Assembly (NCBI RefSeq): GCF_042310355.1
Contig: NZ_JBHJMR010000005.1
Coordinates: 62,001-126,000 of the forward strand
Origin: Wenzhouxiangella sp042310355
GTDB taxonomy: Bacteria > Pseudomonadota > Gammaproteobacteria > Xanthomonadales > Wenzhouxiangellaceae
Direction: 5' to 3'
DNA: 64,000 nt
The notes beneath the pieces are model-generated. The model searched no databases. It was given only the letters and a program-made list of their open reading frames with translations, and had not been told where the DNA came from. Shown here piece by piece: positions 43,009 to 51,119 of this stretch. The translations under genes were made by a program, and so were the position numbers. The stretch's first letter is position 1. Each line of letters opens with the position of its first letter.

Positions 43009-44838
43009 TCAGCCCGGCTGCAGGGGATAGAGGGCGTAGATGGCGAGGCTGGTGACGACCATCAGGATGAGGTTCAGCGGCGTGCCGACCCGCACGAAAT
43101 CAGTGAAGCGATAGAGCCCGGTGCCGAAGATCATGGTGTTGGTCTGGTAGCCGACCGGGGAGAGAAAGCTCGAAGAGGCGCCGAACATCACGACCAGGGC
43201 GAGCGGGAGGACGGCCATGTCGAGCGATTGCGCGATCGACAGCGCGACCGGCACCAGGATGACCACCGCGGCGTTGTTCGAGACGATCGCGGTCAGCAGC
43301 GCGGTCACCAGGTACAGGGCCATGAGCAGGAACAGGGGGTGCCAGTCGCCGGCGTGATGGGCCAGCAGGCCGCCGAGCCAGGCCGCGCCGCCGGACTTGC
43401 TCATGGCGATGCCCAGGGGGATGACCCCGGCAAGCAGGAAGATGACGTTCCAGCTGACACCCGAGTACAAGTCCTCGCGCCGGAGGATGCCGGTGAAGAA
43501 CATCGCCATCACGCCCATCAGCGCGGTAATGACGATCGGTAGCGGTGTGATGGTTGCGGCGGTGACCACGCCGCCGAGAATCGCGCCGGCCGTCCACATG
43601 CGGCGCTTGTCGAAACGGTCCTCGGTGACGTCGAGTACGATGACATCCGGGTGGCGCCGCAGTCGAACCAGGGCAGTGGCTGAGATCGCGATCAGGACGA
43701 TTTCGCCGACGCGAAGGCGCTCGTCGGCGAGGCGGCGCGAGCGCACCGAATCGGTCTCCAGGCCCACAAGGCGCGCGCTGTAGCGTTTCCAGAAACCGAC
43801 GCTGTCGCCGGTGACGTTCTTGAAGACCCGGTCGTTGCGCAGCAGCACGCGCGCGAGCTTGCCGTCGCGGCGCAGGCGCCGGCGCTCGCCGAACTCCGAA
43901 ATGACTTCGACTTCCTCGCTCTTGACCAGGTCCATCACCTGGCGCCGCGTGCCGCGCAGGTGGAGGATGTCGTCGACTTTCAGGCGCGTGGTTTCGGCAC
44001 GCTTGACGTGGGATTCGCTACCGCGCACCAGGCGCAGGACGGAGACATGATGGCGGCTGACGAAATCGGCTTCGCTGCAGCTCTTGCCGACCAGGTCGCT
44101 GCCGGAGGGAATGCTGACCTCGAACACGAAGGTCTCTTCGGATTCGTCGTGCACGTTGGCCCGGTCGGTTTTCGGCAACAGCCAGCGACCCAGGGTGAGG
44201 AAGTAGATCAGGCCGGCAGCGAGTACGGCCAGGCCCACGGGCAGAAACTCGAACATGCCGATCTGGCGGCCGAACGCGTCGTCGCGGGCAAGGATGTTGG
44301 AGGCGAGCAGATTGGTGGACGTGCCGATCACCGTCAGCGTTCCGCCCATCATGCCGAAGAAGCTCAGCGGCATGAGCAGGCGCGAGGCCTTCGCGCCCGC
44401 TCGCCGGGCCATGTCCAGCACGAGGGGGATGGCCACGGCGACGGCGGCGGTGTTGTTGATCAGGCCCGATATCGGTCCGACCAGCAGGGTGATGAGAATC
44501 ATCTGGCGTGTTTCCGAACCGCCGAACAGCGGCCCCAGCGCCTTGCCCACGGCGTGTACCAGGCCCGAGCGCTGGATGCCGGCCGACAGGATGAACATCG
44601 CCAGCACCGTGATCGTCGCCGAGGAGGAAAACCCCGAAAGCCCCTCTTCGATCGTGGGAAACGCCGATTCCAGGTCCACGCCTCGATCGAGCAGCCACTG
44701 CGAGTGGAACAGCTGCGGAATCGCCAGGACCGTGATCAGGATCAGGAAGGCGGTGATGTCGAGCGGGAACTTCTCGGTCGCGAACAGGTAGAGCGCGATA
44801 CCGATGATGACGAAGACCAGGGCAATCTCGACGGTCAT
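43009..44838 (-). CDS. SLC13-family permease with two RCK/TrkA-C domains
   Basis: The 609-residue protein has two membrane halves of about five to six helices each (about 1-215 and 395-609). The family motif IGTSTNLLAS, in MMGGTLTVIGTSTN, lies in the first half and VGYQTNTMIFG in the second, the paired substrate and Na+ sites of divalent-anion symporters. Between them are two cytosolic TrkA-C domains (about 225-385), as in YfbS-like transporters for sulfate or dicarboxylates. Substrate unresolved. It separates the thiolase/lyase pair from isovaleryl-CoA dehydrogenase; no direct role in leucine breakdown is evident. Confidence 0.9.
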   Translation of the reverse strand: MTVEIALVFVIIGIALYLFATEKFPLDITAFLILITVLAIPQLFHSQWLLDRGVDLESAFPTIEEGLSGFSSSATITVLAMFILSAGIQRSGLVHAVGKALGPLFGGSETRQMILITLLVGPISGLINNTAAVAVAIPLVLDMARRAGAKASRLLMPLSFFGMMGGTLTVIGTSTNLLASNILARDDAFGRQIGMFEFLPVGLAVLAAGLIYFLTLGRWLLPKTDRANVHDESEETFVFEVSIPSGSDLVGKSCSEADFVSRHHVSVLRLVRGSESHVKRAETTRLKVDDILHLRGTRRQVMDLVKSEEVEVISEFGERRRLRRDGKLARVLLRNDRVFKNVTGDSVGFWKRYSARLVGLETDSVRSRRLADERLRVGEIVLIAISATALVRLRRHPDVIVLDVTEDRFDKRRMWTAGAILGGVVTAATITPLPIVITALMGVMAMFFTGILRREDLYSGVSWNVIFLLAGVIPLGIAMSKSGGAAWLGGLLAHHAGDWHPLFLLMALYLVTALLTAIVSNNAAVVILVPVALSIAQSLDMAVLPLALVVMFGASSSFLSPVGYQTNTMIFGTGLYRFTDFVRVGTPLNLILMVVTSLAIYALYPLQPG

Positions 44839-44877
44839 CTCAGGTTCCGGATGGAGCAGTGAAAATCAAAACCTTTT

Positions 44878-45086
44878 CTAACGCAAAGACGCAAAGCAGC
44901 AAAGAACGCAAAGAAAACCTTGTGAAATTAAACCTCGAGCCATGGGCAACACGGAATACACAAAAGAGATACATCTTATTGATCTTCAATTTCCGTGATC
45001 TCCGTGTCTTCCGTGGGTTCGATGTTTTCTCTGTTTCCGCCTTTCTTTGCGTCCTTTGCTGCTTCGCGTCTTTGCGTTTTAAAGGT
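44878..45086. repeat. Nested inverted-arm element, third copy
   Basis: Outer arms are about 44880-44916 (AACGCAAAGACGCAAAGCAG...) and 45041-45080. Inner arms are about 44947-44963 (CAACACGGAATACACAA) and about 44990-45018. The element nearly fills the gap between two co-directional minus-strand genes, so it would lie in the leader of the permease transcript or end the ivd transcript. Confidence 0.83.
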
Positions 45087-45107
45087 TTTCGGGCTTGACC
45101 GCTTTGA

Positions 45108-46256
45108 TCAGGTGCGCCCGGCGGCGAGTTCGCGGCCGATGAGCATGCGGCGGATTTCGTTGGTGCCGGCGCCGATGTCGTAGAGCTTGGCGTCGCGGAG
45201 CAGGCGGCCGGTGGGGTATTCGTTGATGTAGCCGTTGCCGCCGAGGGCCTGGATGGCTTCGAGGGCGACGTTGACGGCGCTGGTCGAGCAGTGCAGCAGG
45301 CAGGCGGCCGCGTCGATGCGCGAGCGTTCGCCGGCGTCGTAGTCGGCCGCGACCTGGTAGGCGAAGCCCCGGGAAGACTGCAGGGCGGCGTACATGTCGC
45401 CGACCTTGGCCTGCATCAGGCCGAAGTCCGACAGGGTGCGGCCGAACTGCTTGCGCTCGCGGATGTAGGGCAGCACGTTGTCCATGGCTGCCTGCATGAT
45501 GCCGATGGGGCCGCCGGAGAGCACCAGGCGTTCGGAGTTGAGGCCCGACATGAGGATCTTGACGCCCTCGTTGACTTCGCCGAGCACGTTTTCTTGCGGG
45601 ATCTCGCAATTGTCGAAGACCAGCTCGCAGGTGTTGGAGCCGCGCATGCCGAGCTTGTCGAGCTTCTGCGCCTTGCTGAAGCCGGCAAAGTCCTTCTCGA
45701 CGATGAATGCGGTCATGCACTTGCTGCCGGCATCCTGGCCGGCGGTGCGCATGTAGACCAGGGCCACGTCGCATTCGGGACCGTTGGTGATCCACATCTT
45801 CGATCCGTTGGCGACCCACACGTCACCCTTCTTCTCGGCGCGGCAACTCATCGAGCCGACCACGTCGGAGCCCGCTCCCGGTTCGGACATGGCCAGCGCA
45901 CCGACCCATTCGCCGGAGACCAGCTTCGGCACGTACTTCTCGCGCTGGGCCTCGTTGCCGTTGCGGCACAGGTTGTCGACGCACAGGTTCGAATGGGCGC
46001 CGTAGGACAGGCCGACCGAGGCCGAGGCGCGCGAGATTTCCTCCATCGCCACGAGATGCGCCAGGTAGCCCATGTCCGAGCCGCCGTGCTCTTCCGGAAT
46101 GGTGATACCCAGCAGCCCCATCTCGCCCAGCGCCTGCCAGAGTTCCTGCGGAAACTCGTTGGCGGCGTCGATCTCCTCGGCGCGCGGGGCAATCGATTCC
46201 TCGGCGAATCGACGCACGCTCTCGCGCAGCATCTCGATGTCTTCGGATAGTTTCAT
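45108..46256 (-). CDS. ivd: Isovaleryl-CoA dehydrogenase
   Basis: This FAD enzyme oxidises isovaleryl-CoA to 3-methylcrotonyl-CoA in leucine breakdown and hands electrons to ETF. The 382-residue length fits. It shows SVGLSYGAHSNLC, the flavin-contacting AMSEPGAGSDV and MWITNGPECDVALVYMRT. The catalytic Glu is at the isovaleryl-type position in SGLNSERLVLSGGP rather than near the C-terminus, and IQALGGNGYINEYP and GAGTNEIRRMLIGREL follow. The position of the Glu supports this call over other acyl-CoA dehydrogenases. Methylcrotonyl-CoA carboxylase and methylglutaconyl-CoA hydratase, the next enzymes, are not in the window. Confidence 0.95.
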   Translation of the reverse strand: MKLSEDIEMLRESVRRFAEESIAPRAEEIDAANEFPQELWQALGEMGLLGITIPEEHGGSDMGYLAHLVAMEEISRASASVGLSYGAHSNLCVDNLCRNGNEAQREKYVPKLVSGEWVGALAMSEPGAGSDVVGSMSCRAEKKGDVWVANGSKMWITNGPECDVALVYMRTAGQDAGSKCMTAFIVEKDFAGFSKAQKLDKLGMRGSNTCELVFDNCEIPQENVLGEVNEGVKILMSGLNSERLVLSGGPIGIMQAAMDNVLPYIRERKQFGRTLSDFGLMQAKVGDMYAALQSSRGFAYQVAADYDAGERSRIDAAACLLHCSTSAVNVALEAIQALGGNGYINEYPTGRLLRDAKLYDIGAGTNEIRRMLIGRELAAGRT

Positions 46257-46299
46257 GGCAGTTCTCGGACCGGGTGGCGTCGGGGGTTGAGAAGGTCTG

Positions 46300-46374
46300 A
46301 GGTTTCAGGTTTCAGGTTTCAGGGGGAGCCGTTGTTTAACCTGAACCCTGAAACCTGAACCCTGAAACCTTTTT
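46300..46374. repeat. Short hairpin of TTTCAGG/CCTGAAA arms, possible terminator
   Basis: The left arm of GGTTTCA units (46301-46323) and right arm (46339-46371) are separated by only about 15 bp, giving a tight hairpin. On the plus strand the right arm ends in TTTTTT; on the minus strand no T-run follows. It lies between leucine dehydrogenase and isovaleryl-CoA dehydrogenase. Confidence 0.65.
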
Positions 46375-46377
46375 TGG

Positions 46378-47481
46378 TCAGTGATTCCCGCGCTCGCGGC
46401 CCGGGAAGCGGTGCGAGCGGCCCATGAACGGCAGCTTCAGCTTGCCGACCATGGCGATGCGCTCGGCGGCCATGCGGTCGGCGGCTTTCCAGGTCGGGAT
46501 GCCGTCGCGCTCGGCGATCTGGAAGATCTTCGAGACGTTGTAGTAGATGGCGCGGGTCATGCGCTTGGCGCGCTCGCGATTGTAGCCTTCGAACTCGATC
46601 GAGACATTCATGAGCCCGCCGGCGTTGACCGCGTAGTCCGGCGCGTAGATGATGCCGCGGCGCTCGAGTTCGTCGCCGCATTCTTCCGTGGCGAGCTGAT
46701 TGTTGGCGGCGCCGCACACGACCTTGAACTTGAAGCGCGGGATGGTCTGTTCGTTGACCGTCGCGCCCAGCGCGGTGGGTGCGTAGACGTCGGCGTCCAC
46801 GTCGTAAATGTCGTCGGTGCCCACGGCCTCGCAGCCCATGTCGACGGCGGCCTGGACGGCTTCCTCGTTGATGTCGGTCACGAAGACCTTGGCGTTTTCC
46901 TTGCGCAGAAGCTTGACCAGCTCCATGCCGACGTGGCCCACGCCCTGGACGGCGTAGCTGTACTTGCCGATCTCCTCGTCGCCGAACTGGCGCTGGAGGC
47001 TGGCGCGAATGCCCTGAAGGGTGCCGAAGGCGGTAAACGGCGACGGGTCGCCGGAGCCGCCGTGAACCTGGTGGACGCCGACGACGTTGTCGGTTTCCTG
47101 GAAGACGTATTCCATGTCGTTGACGTCGATGCCGACGTCCTCGGCCGTGATGTAGCGGCCGTTGAGGGAATCGATGAAGCGGCCGACCGCGCGAAACAGC
47201 GCTTCGGACTTGTCCTTGCGCGGGTCGCCGATGATGACCGACTTGCCGCCGCCGAGGTTGAGGCCGGCGACCGCCGCCTTGTAGGTCATCCCGCGCGACA
47301 GGCGCAGCACGTCGTCGAGGGCATCCTGCTCCGTGGCGTAGGGCCACATGCGCATGCCACCCAGGGCCGGTCCGAGCGTGGTGTTGTGGATCGCGATGAT
47401 GGCCTTCAGGCCGGCATCCTTGTGGTGACAGAAGATGACCTGCTCGTGCTCGGTCGTGTGGATGGTTTCAAACAGATTCAT
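46378..47481 (-). CDS. ldh: Leucine dehydrogenase (Glu/Leu/Phe/Val family)
   Basis: It deaminates leucine, valine and isoleucine to their 2-oxo acids with NAD. The 367-residue length matches leucine/valine dehydrogenases (about 350-370) and is shorter than glutamate dehydrogenase. It has GPALGGMRMWPY, the active-site lysine region MTYKAAVAGLNLGGGKSVIIGDP, the Asp of the AEDVGIDVNDM run, and the nucleotide motif YAVQGVGHVGMELVKLL. PDYAVNAGGLMNVSIE completes the pocket. GGAGGA lies before the ATG. Placement next to isovaleryl-CoA dehydrogenase supports leucine as substrate. Confidence 0.93.
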   Translation of the reverse strand: MNLFETIHTTEHEQVIFCHHKDAGLKAIIAIHNTTLGPALGGMRMWPYATEQDALDDVLRLSRGMTYKAAVAGLNLGGGKSVIIGDPRKDKSEALFRAVGRFIDSLNGRYITAEDVGIDVNDMEYVFQETDNVVGVHQVHGGSGDPSPFTAFGTLQGIRASLQRQFGDEEIGKYSYAVQGVGHVGMELVKLLRKENAKVFVTDINEEAVQAAVDMGCEAVGTDDIYDVDADVYAPTALGATVNEQTIPRFKFKVVCGAANNQLATEECGDELERRGIIYAPDYAVNAGGLMNVSIEFEGYNRERAKRMTRAIYYNVSKIFQIAERDGIPTWKAADRMAAERIAMVGKLKLPFMGRSHRFPGRERGNH

Positions 47482-47754
47482 TGACAGTCCTCCAGGGCCT
47501 GCGCCGGTGCGGTCGCAAGCGTTGGCGCCGATCCCCCGTCGAATCGGCCGGGTGTGACTCGTTGGCTGACACGCCCGGAAGATGATAGAAATCCGGGCTG
47601 CGAGTGCTCCCGCCGAGCGAATGTCGACAGCCGGCGGGGCAGCCGCCTATTTTAGCCTGAACCGGAGGGGCGTGCCAGCAGTCGGTCTGCTCGATGGGCA
47701 AGCCCGCCGATCTTGCCGGAGGATGGGGGAAGCGGAGGGTGTGCGTGCCCGGTC

Positions 47755-48324
47755 TCAGTCCGAATCAAGCTCGACTTCGACCGAGAAGGCGCCGCGCAGG
47801 TCACCGACGGAATAACCACGGGCCTGGTCCCGCGGGTAGGCGGCGTCGATCGCCTCGGCGACGTCCGGTTGCAGGTCCTGGCCGTGGCAGGTGGTGCAAA
47901 GGCCTTGCGTGGGGATGGCCTTCATCCAGTGCAGGAAACGGCGCTCGCCCTTGCGGCGCAGTGCAAAGGCATCGATCTGCCCCGGCGCTTCGCCGTCGGC
48001 GAGGCGTTGTTCGAACTCCTGCAGCATGCGGGTCTCCCAGCTGTCGGGGCGGTTATCGGGGTTGCGTACCTTCAGGGACGTGCGGCCGACCCGGCGGCTG
48101 TCGCTGGATACGTTGTCGGCGATTTCCGGCGCACGAACCCGGCACACCTCGATCCCCGCCACCGGCCCGCCTTCGGCCATCGCCGCCTGCAGGGCCTGCT
48201 GCAACTGGCTGCCCAGCGCGCCGGCGCCGGCGCGGGCGTCCTCGACCCAGGACGGCGCGGGCTCCTCGGCCGAGACGGCAGAGGCAGCCAGCGCAATGAG
48301 GGTGGCTGACAGCAGGCCACGCAT
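47755..48324 (-). CDS. Exported DUF3365 (Tll0287-like) heme protein
   Basis: The 189-residue product has a signal peptide (cleavage near VSAEE) and a single heme c site, CTTCH, near 144-148 in GLCTTCHGQDL. The DUF3365 fold is suggested by SLKVRNPDNRPDSWET and AIPTQGLCTTCHG, which are family hallmarks. It would sit in the periplasm as a redox or gas-sensing heme protein. Its start overlaps the stop of the preceding DUF2892 gene (TGATG), so the two are translated together in the ArsR-controlled operon. The ATG at 48322-48324 is chosen because only it gives a signal peptide. Confidence 0.88.
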   Translation of the reverse strand: MRGLLSATLIALAASAVSAEEPAPSWVEDARAGAGALGSQLQQALQAAMAEGGPVAGIEVCRVRAPEIADNVSSDSRRVGRTSLKVRNPDNRPDSWETRMLQEFEQRLADGEAPGQIDAFALRRKGERRFLHWMKAIPTQGLCTTCHGQDLQPDVAEAIDAAYPRDQARGYSVGDLRGAFSVEVELDSD

Positions 48325-48527
48325 CAGTTGAAGGCCCGTCCGGGTTGCTTGCCCATCGACTTCAAGATGCGGGCCAGGGGGCAGAAGCCGGTGAAGGCGG
48401 CCTGCAGCATGTTGAGGCCGACGAATGCGGTCAGCAAAAGCCAGTAGACGCTGTGCAGTTGCGACAGCACGACGCTGAGGAGAATCATGAAGCCTGCGAA
48501 GGCGAAAACGAGTCGGTCGATGTTCAT
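48324..48527 (-). CDS. DUF2892 small membrane protein
   Basis: The 67-residue protein has two transmembrane helices (about 5-22 and 27-45) with the conserved run AFTGFCPLARILKSMG, where the Cys-Pro after Gly-Phe is typical. This is the membrane module found at the C-terminus of the YgaP rhodanese. It is one codon-overlap upstream of the heme protein gene. An AT-rich operator lies 33 bp upstream and matches one before the ArsR gene, so sulfide- or persulfide-linked control is likely. Confidence 0.9.
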   Translation of the reverse strand: MNIDRLVFAFAGFMILLSVVLSQLHSVYWLLLTAFVGLNMLQAAFTGFCPLARILKSMGKQPGRAFN

Positions 48528-48559
48528 GGCGTGGGTCCTTCCCGGTGAGCACAGCCATA

Positions 48560-48580
48560 ATATAAGAAATATCTAATTTA
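48560..48580. promoter_or_regulatory. Putative ArsR operator before the DUF2892 gene
   Basis: The AT-rich imperfect palindrome ATAAGAAATATCTAAT lies in otherwise GC-rich DNA, 33 bp upstream of the DUF2892 start and just beyond the arsR stop. Over 21 positions it matches the site before arsR at about 14 positions (shared TAAG-AA--TCTAAT). Confidence 0.6.
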
Positions 48581-48584
48581 ATTG

Positions 48585-48911
48585 TCAAGGCCCGTTTTCT
48601 GCCTCATGCCGAGTGCAGAATCGACGGTGCAGCGGCGTGATGAGTTCCAGCACCACTGGATCGGCGATCCGGTAGTAGATCGTCTGTGACTCGCGGCGCG
48701 TGGCGACCAGCCCTTCCTCGCGCAGTCGGGCGAGGTGTTGCGACAGGGCGGATTGGCTCATGGGGATGCGCGCGTTGAGCGCGCCAACGGCGTGTTCGCC
48801 TTCGACCAGCGAGCACAGCACCATCAGGCGAGTGGGATTGGCCAGCGCGCGCAGAAGCGCCGCGGCGCTGCGTGCCTGGTCGTGATCGAGATCGGACAAG
48901 TCGGTTGGCAT
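48585..48911 (-). CDS. ArsR-family repressor of BigR/YgaV/SqrR type
   Basis: The 108-residue winged-helix protein has the recognition helix MSQSALSQHLARLREEGLV and wing TRRESQTIYYRI. Two cysteines, in LMVLCSLVEGEH and near the end in RRFCTRH, occupy the positions that form a disulfide or polysulfide link in BigR/SqrR, which derepress when reactive sulfur appears. No ArsR-type vicinal cysteine pair for arsenic is present. It is followed by DUF2892 and a heme protein, a set often tied to sulfur handling. A matching operator lies 18 bp upstream of its own start, so it is likely autoregulated. Confidence 0.85.
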   Translation of the reverse strand: MPTDLSDLDHDQARSAAALLRALANPTRLMVLCSLVEGEHAVGALNARIPMSQSALSQHLARLREEGLVATRRESQTIYYRIADPVVLELITPLHRRFCTRHEAENGP

Positions 48912-48928
48912 CCGAAACCCGCGGTATT

Positions 48929-48949
48929 AATTAAGGAAAGTCTAATATA
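48929..48949. promoter_or_regulatory. Putative ArsR operator before the arsR gene
   Basis: AATTAAGGAAAGTCTAATATA lies 18 bp upstream of the arsR ATG and matches the site before DUF2892 in spacing and in the TAAG-AA--TCTAAT core. Its closeness to the start would let bound repressor block transcription. Confidence 0.6.
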
Positions 48950-48988
48950 GGGCCGTGCAGGGAGTGGGTCAAGCCGGAGCCGGCAGGT

Positions 48989-50242
48989 TTACAACGAGGC
49001 GATGGCCCGGATGATCAGGAAGAACATCACCGACAAGAGGGCGCCGGCCGGGATGGTGATGATCCAGGACATGAAAATCGACCCGACGGTCTGCAGGTTG
49101 ATGGCGGCGATGCCGCGCGCCAGACCCACGCCGAGGATCGCGCCGACGACGGTGTGGGTGGTGGAAATCGGCAGGCCCGTGCCGGAGGCCATCACGATGG
49201 TCGCCGCCGCCGCCAGACCTGCGGCGAAGCCCCGGCTGGGCGTGAGCACGGTGATGTTGCTGCCGACGGTGGCAATCACCCGGTGGCCGTAGGTCGCCAG
49301 GCCGATGACGATGCCGGTTCCGCCGAGCACCAGGATCCAGATCGGCACGATGGCCTGCTGGTCCACGCTGCCGCTGCCGGCGACGCTGACCACCGCGGCA
49401 ACCGGCCCGATGGCGTTGGCGACATCGTTCGAGCCGTGGGCGAAGGCCATGGAGCAGGCGGTGACCACCATCAGGACACCGAAGATGCGCTCGACGGTGT
49501 AGTAGTGGAACTCGGTGTCCTGCAGGTCGGTGTCGGGGATGCGCTGGATGAAAATCGTGCCGATGCCGGCAACAATGACGCCGATGGCCACGGCCAGGCC
49601 GTAGGCGTGGACGGTATCGAGCTCGATGCCGATGTGCTTGAGGCCCTTGAAGACGGTCACCAGGGTCATGAAGAAGCCGGCCAGGAAGATGTAGCCGGGC
49701 ACGTAGCGGCGCGCCGCCTGCAGGGGGTCGGAGCGGTCGAGTACCAGGCGCTGGACGCTGGTGAAAAGCAGCCAGGCGATGAAGCCTGCGAGCATCGGGC
49801 TGACGACCCAGCTCATGACGATGCGCCCGACCTGGTCCCAGTGCACCGCGGCCGTGCCGATGCCGATGGCGGCAAAGCCGACGACCGCGCCGATGATGGT
49901 GTGCGTGGTCGAGACCGGCCAGCCGCGCGCGGAGGCGACCAGCAGCCAGGTCCCCGCGGCCAGCAGCGCGGCCAGCATGCCGTAGACCAGTAATTCCGGT
50001 TGCCCCTGCATCAGCGAGGCATCGACGATGCCCTTGCGAATCGTGCTGGTGACACCGCCGCCGGCGAGCACCGCGCCGGCAAACTCGAAGATGCCGGCGA
50101 TCAGGATGGCTTGCTTGATGGTGATCGCCCGCGAGCCCACCGAGGGCGCCATGGCGTTGGCCACGTCGTTGGCGCCGATGCCCCAGGCCATGAACAGGCC
50201 GAACAAGGCCGCCAGGATGATGTAGAAAACCGCCTGTTCCAT
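48989..50242 (-). CDS. pit: Inorganic phosphate transporter, Pit family
   Basis: Pit proteins import phosphate as metal-phosphate with protons. The 417-residue protein has two PHO4 halves, each with the family signature: GANDVANAMAPSVGSRAI near the start and HGSNDVANAIGPVAAV in the second half. SARGWPVSTTHTIIGAVVG and GTGLPISTTHTVVGAILG also recur. About ten transmembrane helices are expected. AGAGGGT precedes the ATG. The DUF47 gene lies 29 bp upstream on the same strand, the usual Pit accessory arrangement. Confidence 0.95.
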   Translation of the reverse strand: MEQAVFYIILAALFGLFMAWGIGANDVANAMAPSVGSRAITIKQAILIAGIFEFAGAVLAGGGVTSTIRKGIVDASLMQGQPELLVYGMLAALLAAGTWLLVASARGWPVSTTHTIIGAVVGFAAIGIGTAAVHWDQVGRIVMSWVVSPMLAGFIAWLLFTSVQRLVLDRSDPLQAARRYVPGYIFLAGFFMTLVTVFKGLKHIGIELDTVHAYGLAVAIGVIVAGIGTIFIQRIPDTDLQDTEFHYYTVERIFGVLMVVTACSMAFAHGSNDVANAIGPVAAVVSVAGSGSVDQQAIVPIWILVLGGTGIVIGLATYGHRVIATVGSNITVLTPSRGFAAGLAAAATIVMASGTGLPISTTHTVVGAILGVGLARGIAAINLQTVGSIFMSWIITIPAGALLSVMFFLIIRAIASL

Positions 50243-50271
50243 GAAGACCCTCTAAACCCTCGGGTTGGCGA

Positions 50272-50952
50272 TCAGCGCGCGATCATCAGGTGAAGCCGGC
50301 TGCCGACTCGCTGGGCCAGATCACCCAGGTCGCCGGTCCAGTCGATGATCTTGTAGAGAAACATGACGTCGATCGGCGGCAGGTCCTTTTCGATCTCGAA
50401 AAGCCTCGCCCGGAACTGAACCTGCAGGCTGTCGCTTTCGTTCTCGATCTGGTCGAGTTGCTCGATCATGCCCATGACCAGCTCGATCTCGCTGCCGCGA
50501 AAGCCGGTCTCGAACAGTTCATCGAGCTCGTTGACCGTCTTGTGTGCCTGGCCGACGGCATCGAGGCAGCGATCGACGAAGCTCAGGTAGAGTTCCTGGA
50601 GCGCGTCTGGGATGACCATCCTGCGTCCGAGCATCAGGCCGGAAATATCGCGCGCCTTGTTGGCGATGCGGTCCTGGACCGACAGCATCTCGAGAACGTC
50701 GGTGCGGGCCACGGGCATGAACAGGCTGCGCGGCAGGTTCAGGCGCAGTTCCCGCTTGAGGTCGTCGGCCTCGTGTTCGAGATTGACGATGGTTTTTCGG
50801 ATCTCGGCGGCCTTGTCCCAGTCTCCGGACTGAGCCGCACGCACGAAGTCGGGTAGCGTGCCCGCACAGCCGGCCGCCTTCTCGAAGTGCTGCTGGAGCG
50901 GGCGCACCGGCGACTGGCCGAAGACGCGCGAGATGTAACCTGTTGGATTCAT
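50272..50952 (-). CDS. DUF47 / TIGR00153 Pit accessory protein
   Basis: The 226-residue, all-helical cytosolic protein (PhoU-like fold) has LEHEADDLKRELRLNLPRSLFMPVARTDVLEMLSVQDRIANKARD-like wording in its first half, with the acidic E-x-x-x-D metal-binding runs of the family. GFRGSEIELVMGMIEQLDQIENESD follows in the second half. These proteins are encoded with Pit transporters and are thought to tune them. Its leader carries a three-repeat Pho box about 50 bp from the start, so phosphate starvation control of this operon is well supported. Confidence 0.92.
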   Translation of the reverse strand: MNPTGYISRVFGQSPVRPLQQHFEKAAGCAGTLPDFVRAAQSGDWDKAAEIRKTIVNLEHEADDLKRELRLNLPRSLFMPVARTDVLEMLSVQDRIANKARDISGLMLGRRMVIPDALQELYLSFVDRCLDAVGQAHKTVNELDELFETGFRGSEIELVMGMIEQLDQIENESDSLQVQFRARLFEIEKDLPPIDVMFLYKIIDWTGDLGDLAQRVGSRLHLMIAR

Positions 50953-51001
50953 GGCGGTTCGGGGCCCGGGCTGCCGGGCGATCGGTCGAAGGCTGCGAAT
51001 T

Positions 51002-51030
51002 GTAACAGTAATGTTTCAAATGCATGACAG
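51002..51030 (-). promoter_or_regulatory. Pho box before the DUF47-pit operon
   Basis: Read on the minus strand, three 7-mers follow each other with 4-bp spacers: CTGTCAT, TTGAAAC, CTGTTAC. The 11-bp spacing and CTGTCAT consensus are those of PhoB sites. The last 7-mer is 49 bp from the DUF47 ATG. Confidence 0.75.
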
Positions 51031-51119
51031 CCGACGGATTGCCGCGGAAGTTCAATTGTGTGACAGGCGTCTCGGCGAGTTGCTGGCATAATGCCCTGCA
51101 GGCATCCGTCTTCACCGAG

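Noticed and set aside
51024..51119. Upstream ATG for the first HD-GYP protein
   Set aside because: It lies inside the Pho box (ATGACAG) and adds 32 residues not resembling DUF3391.
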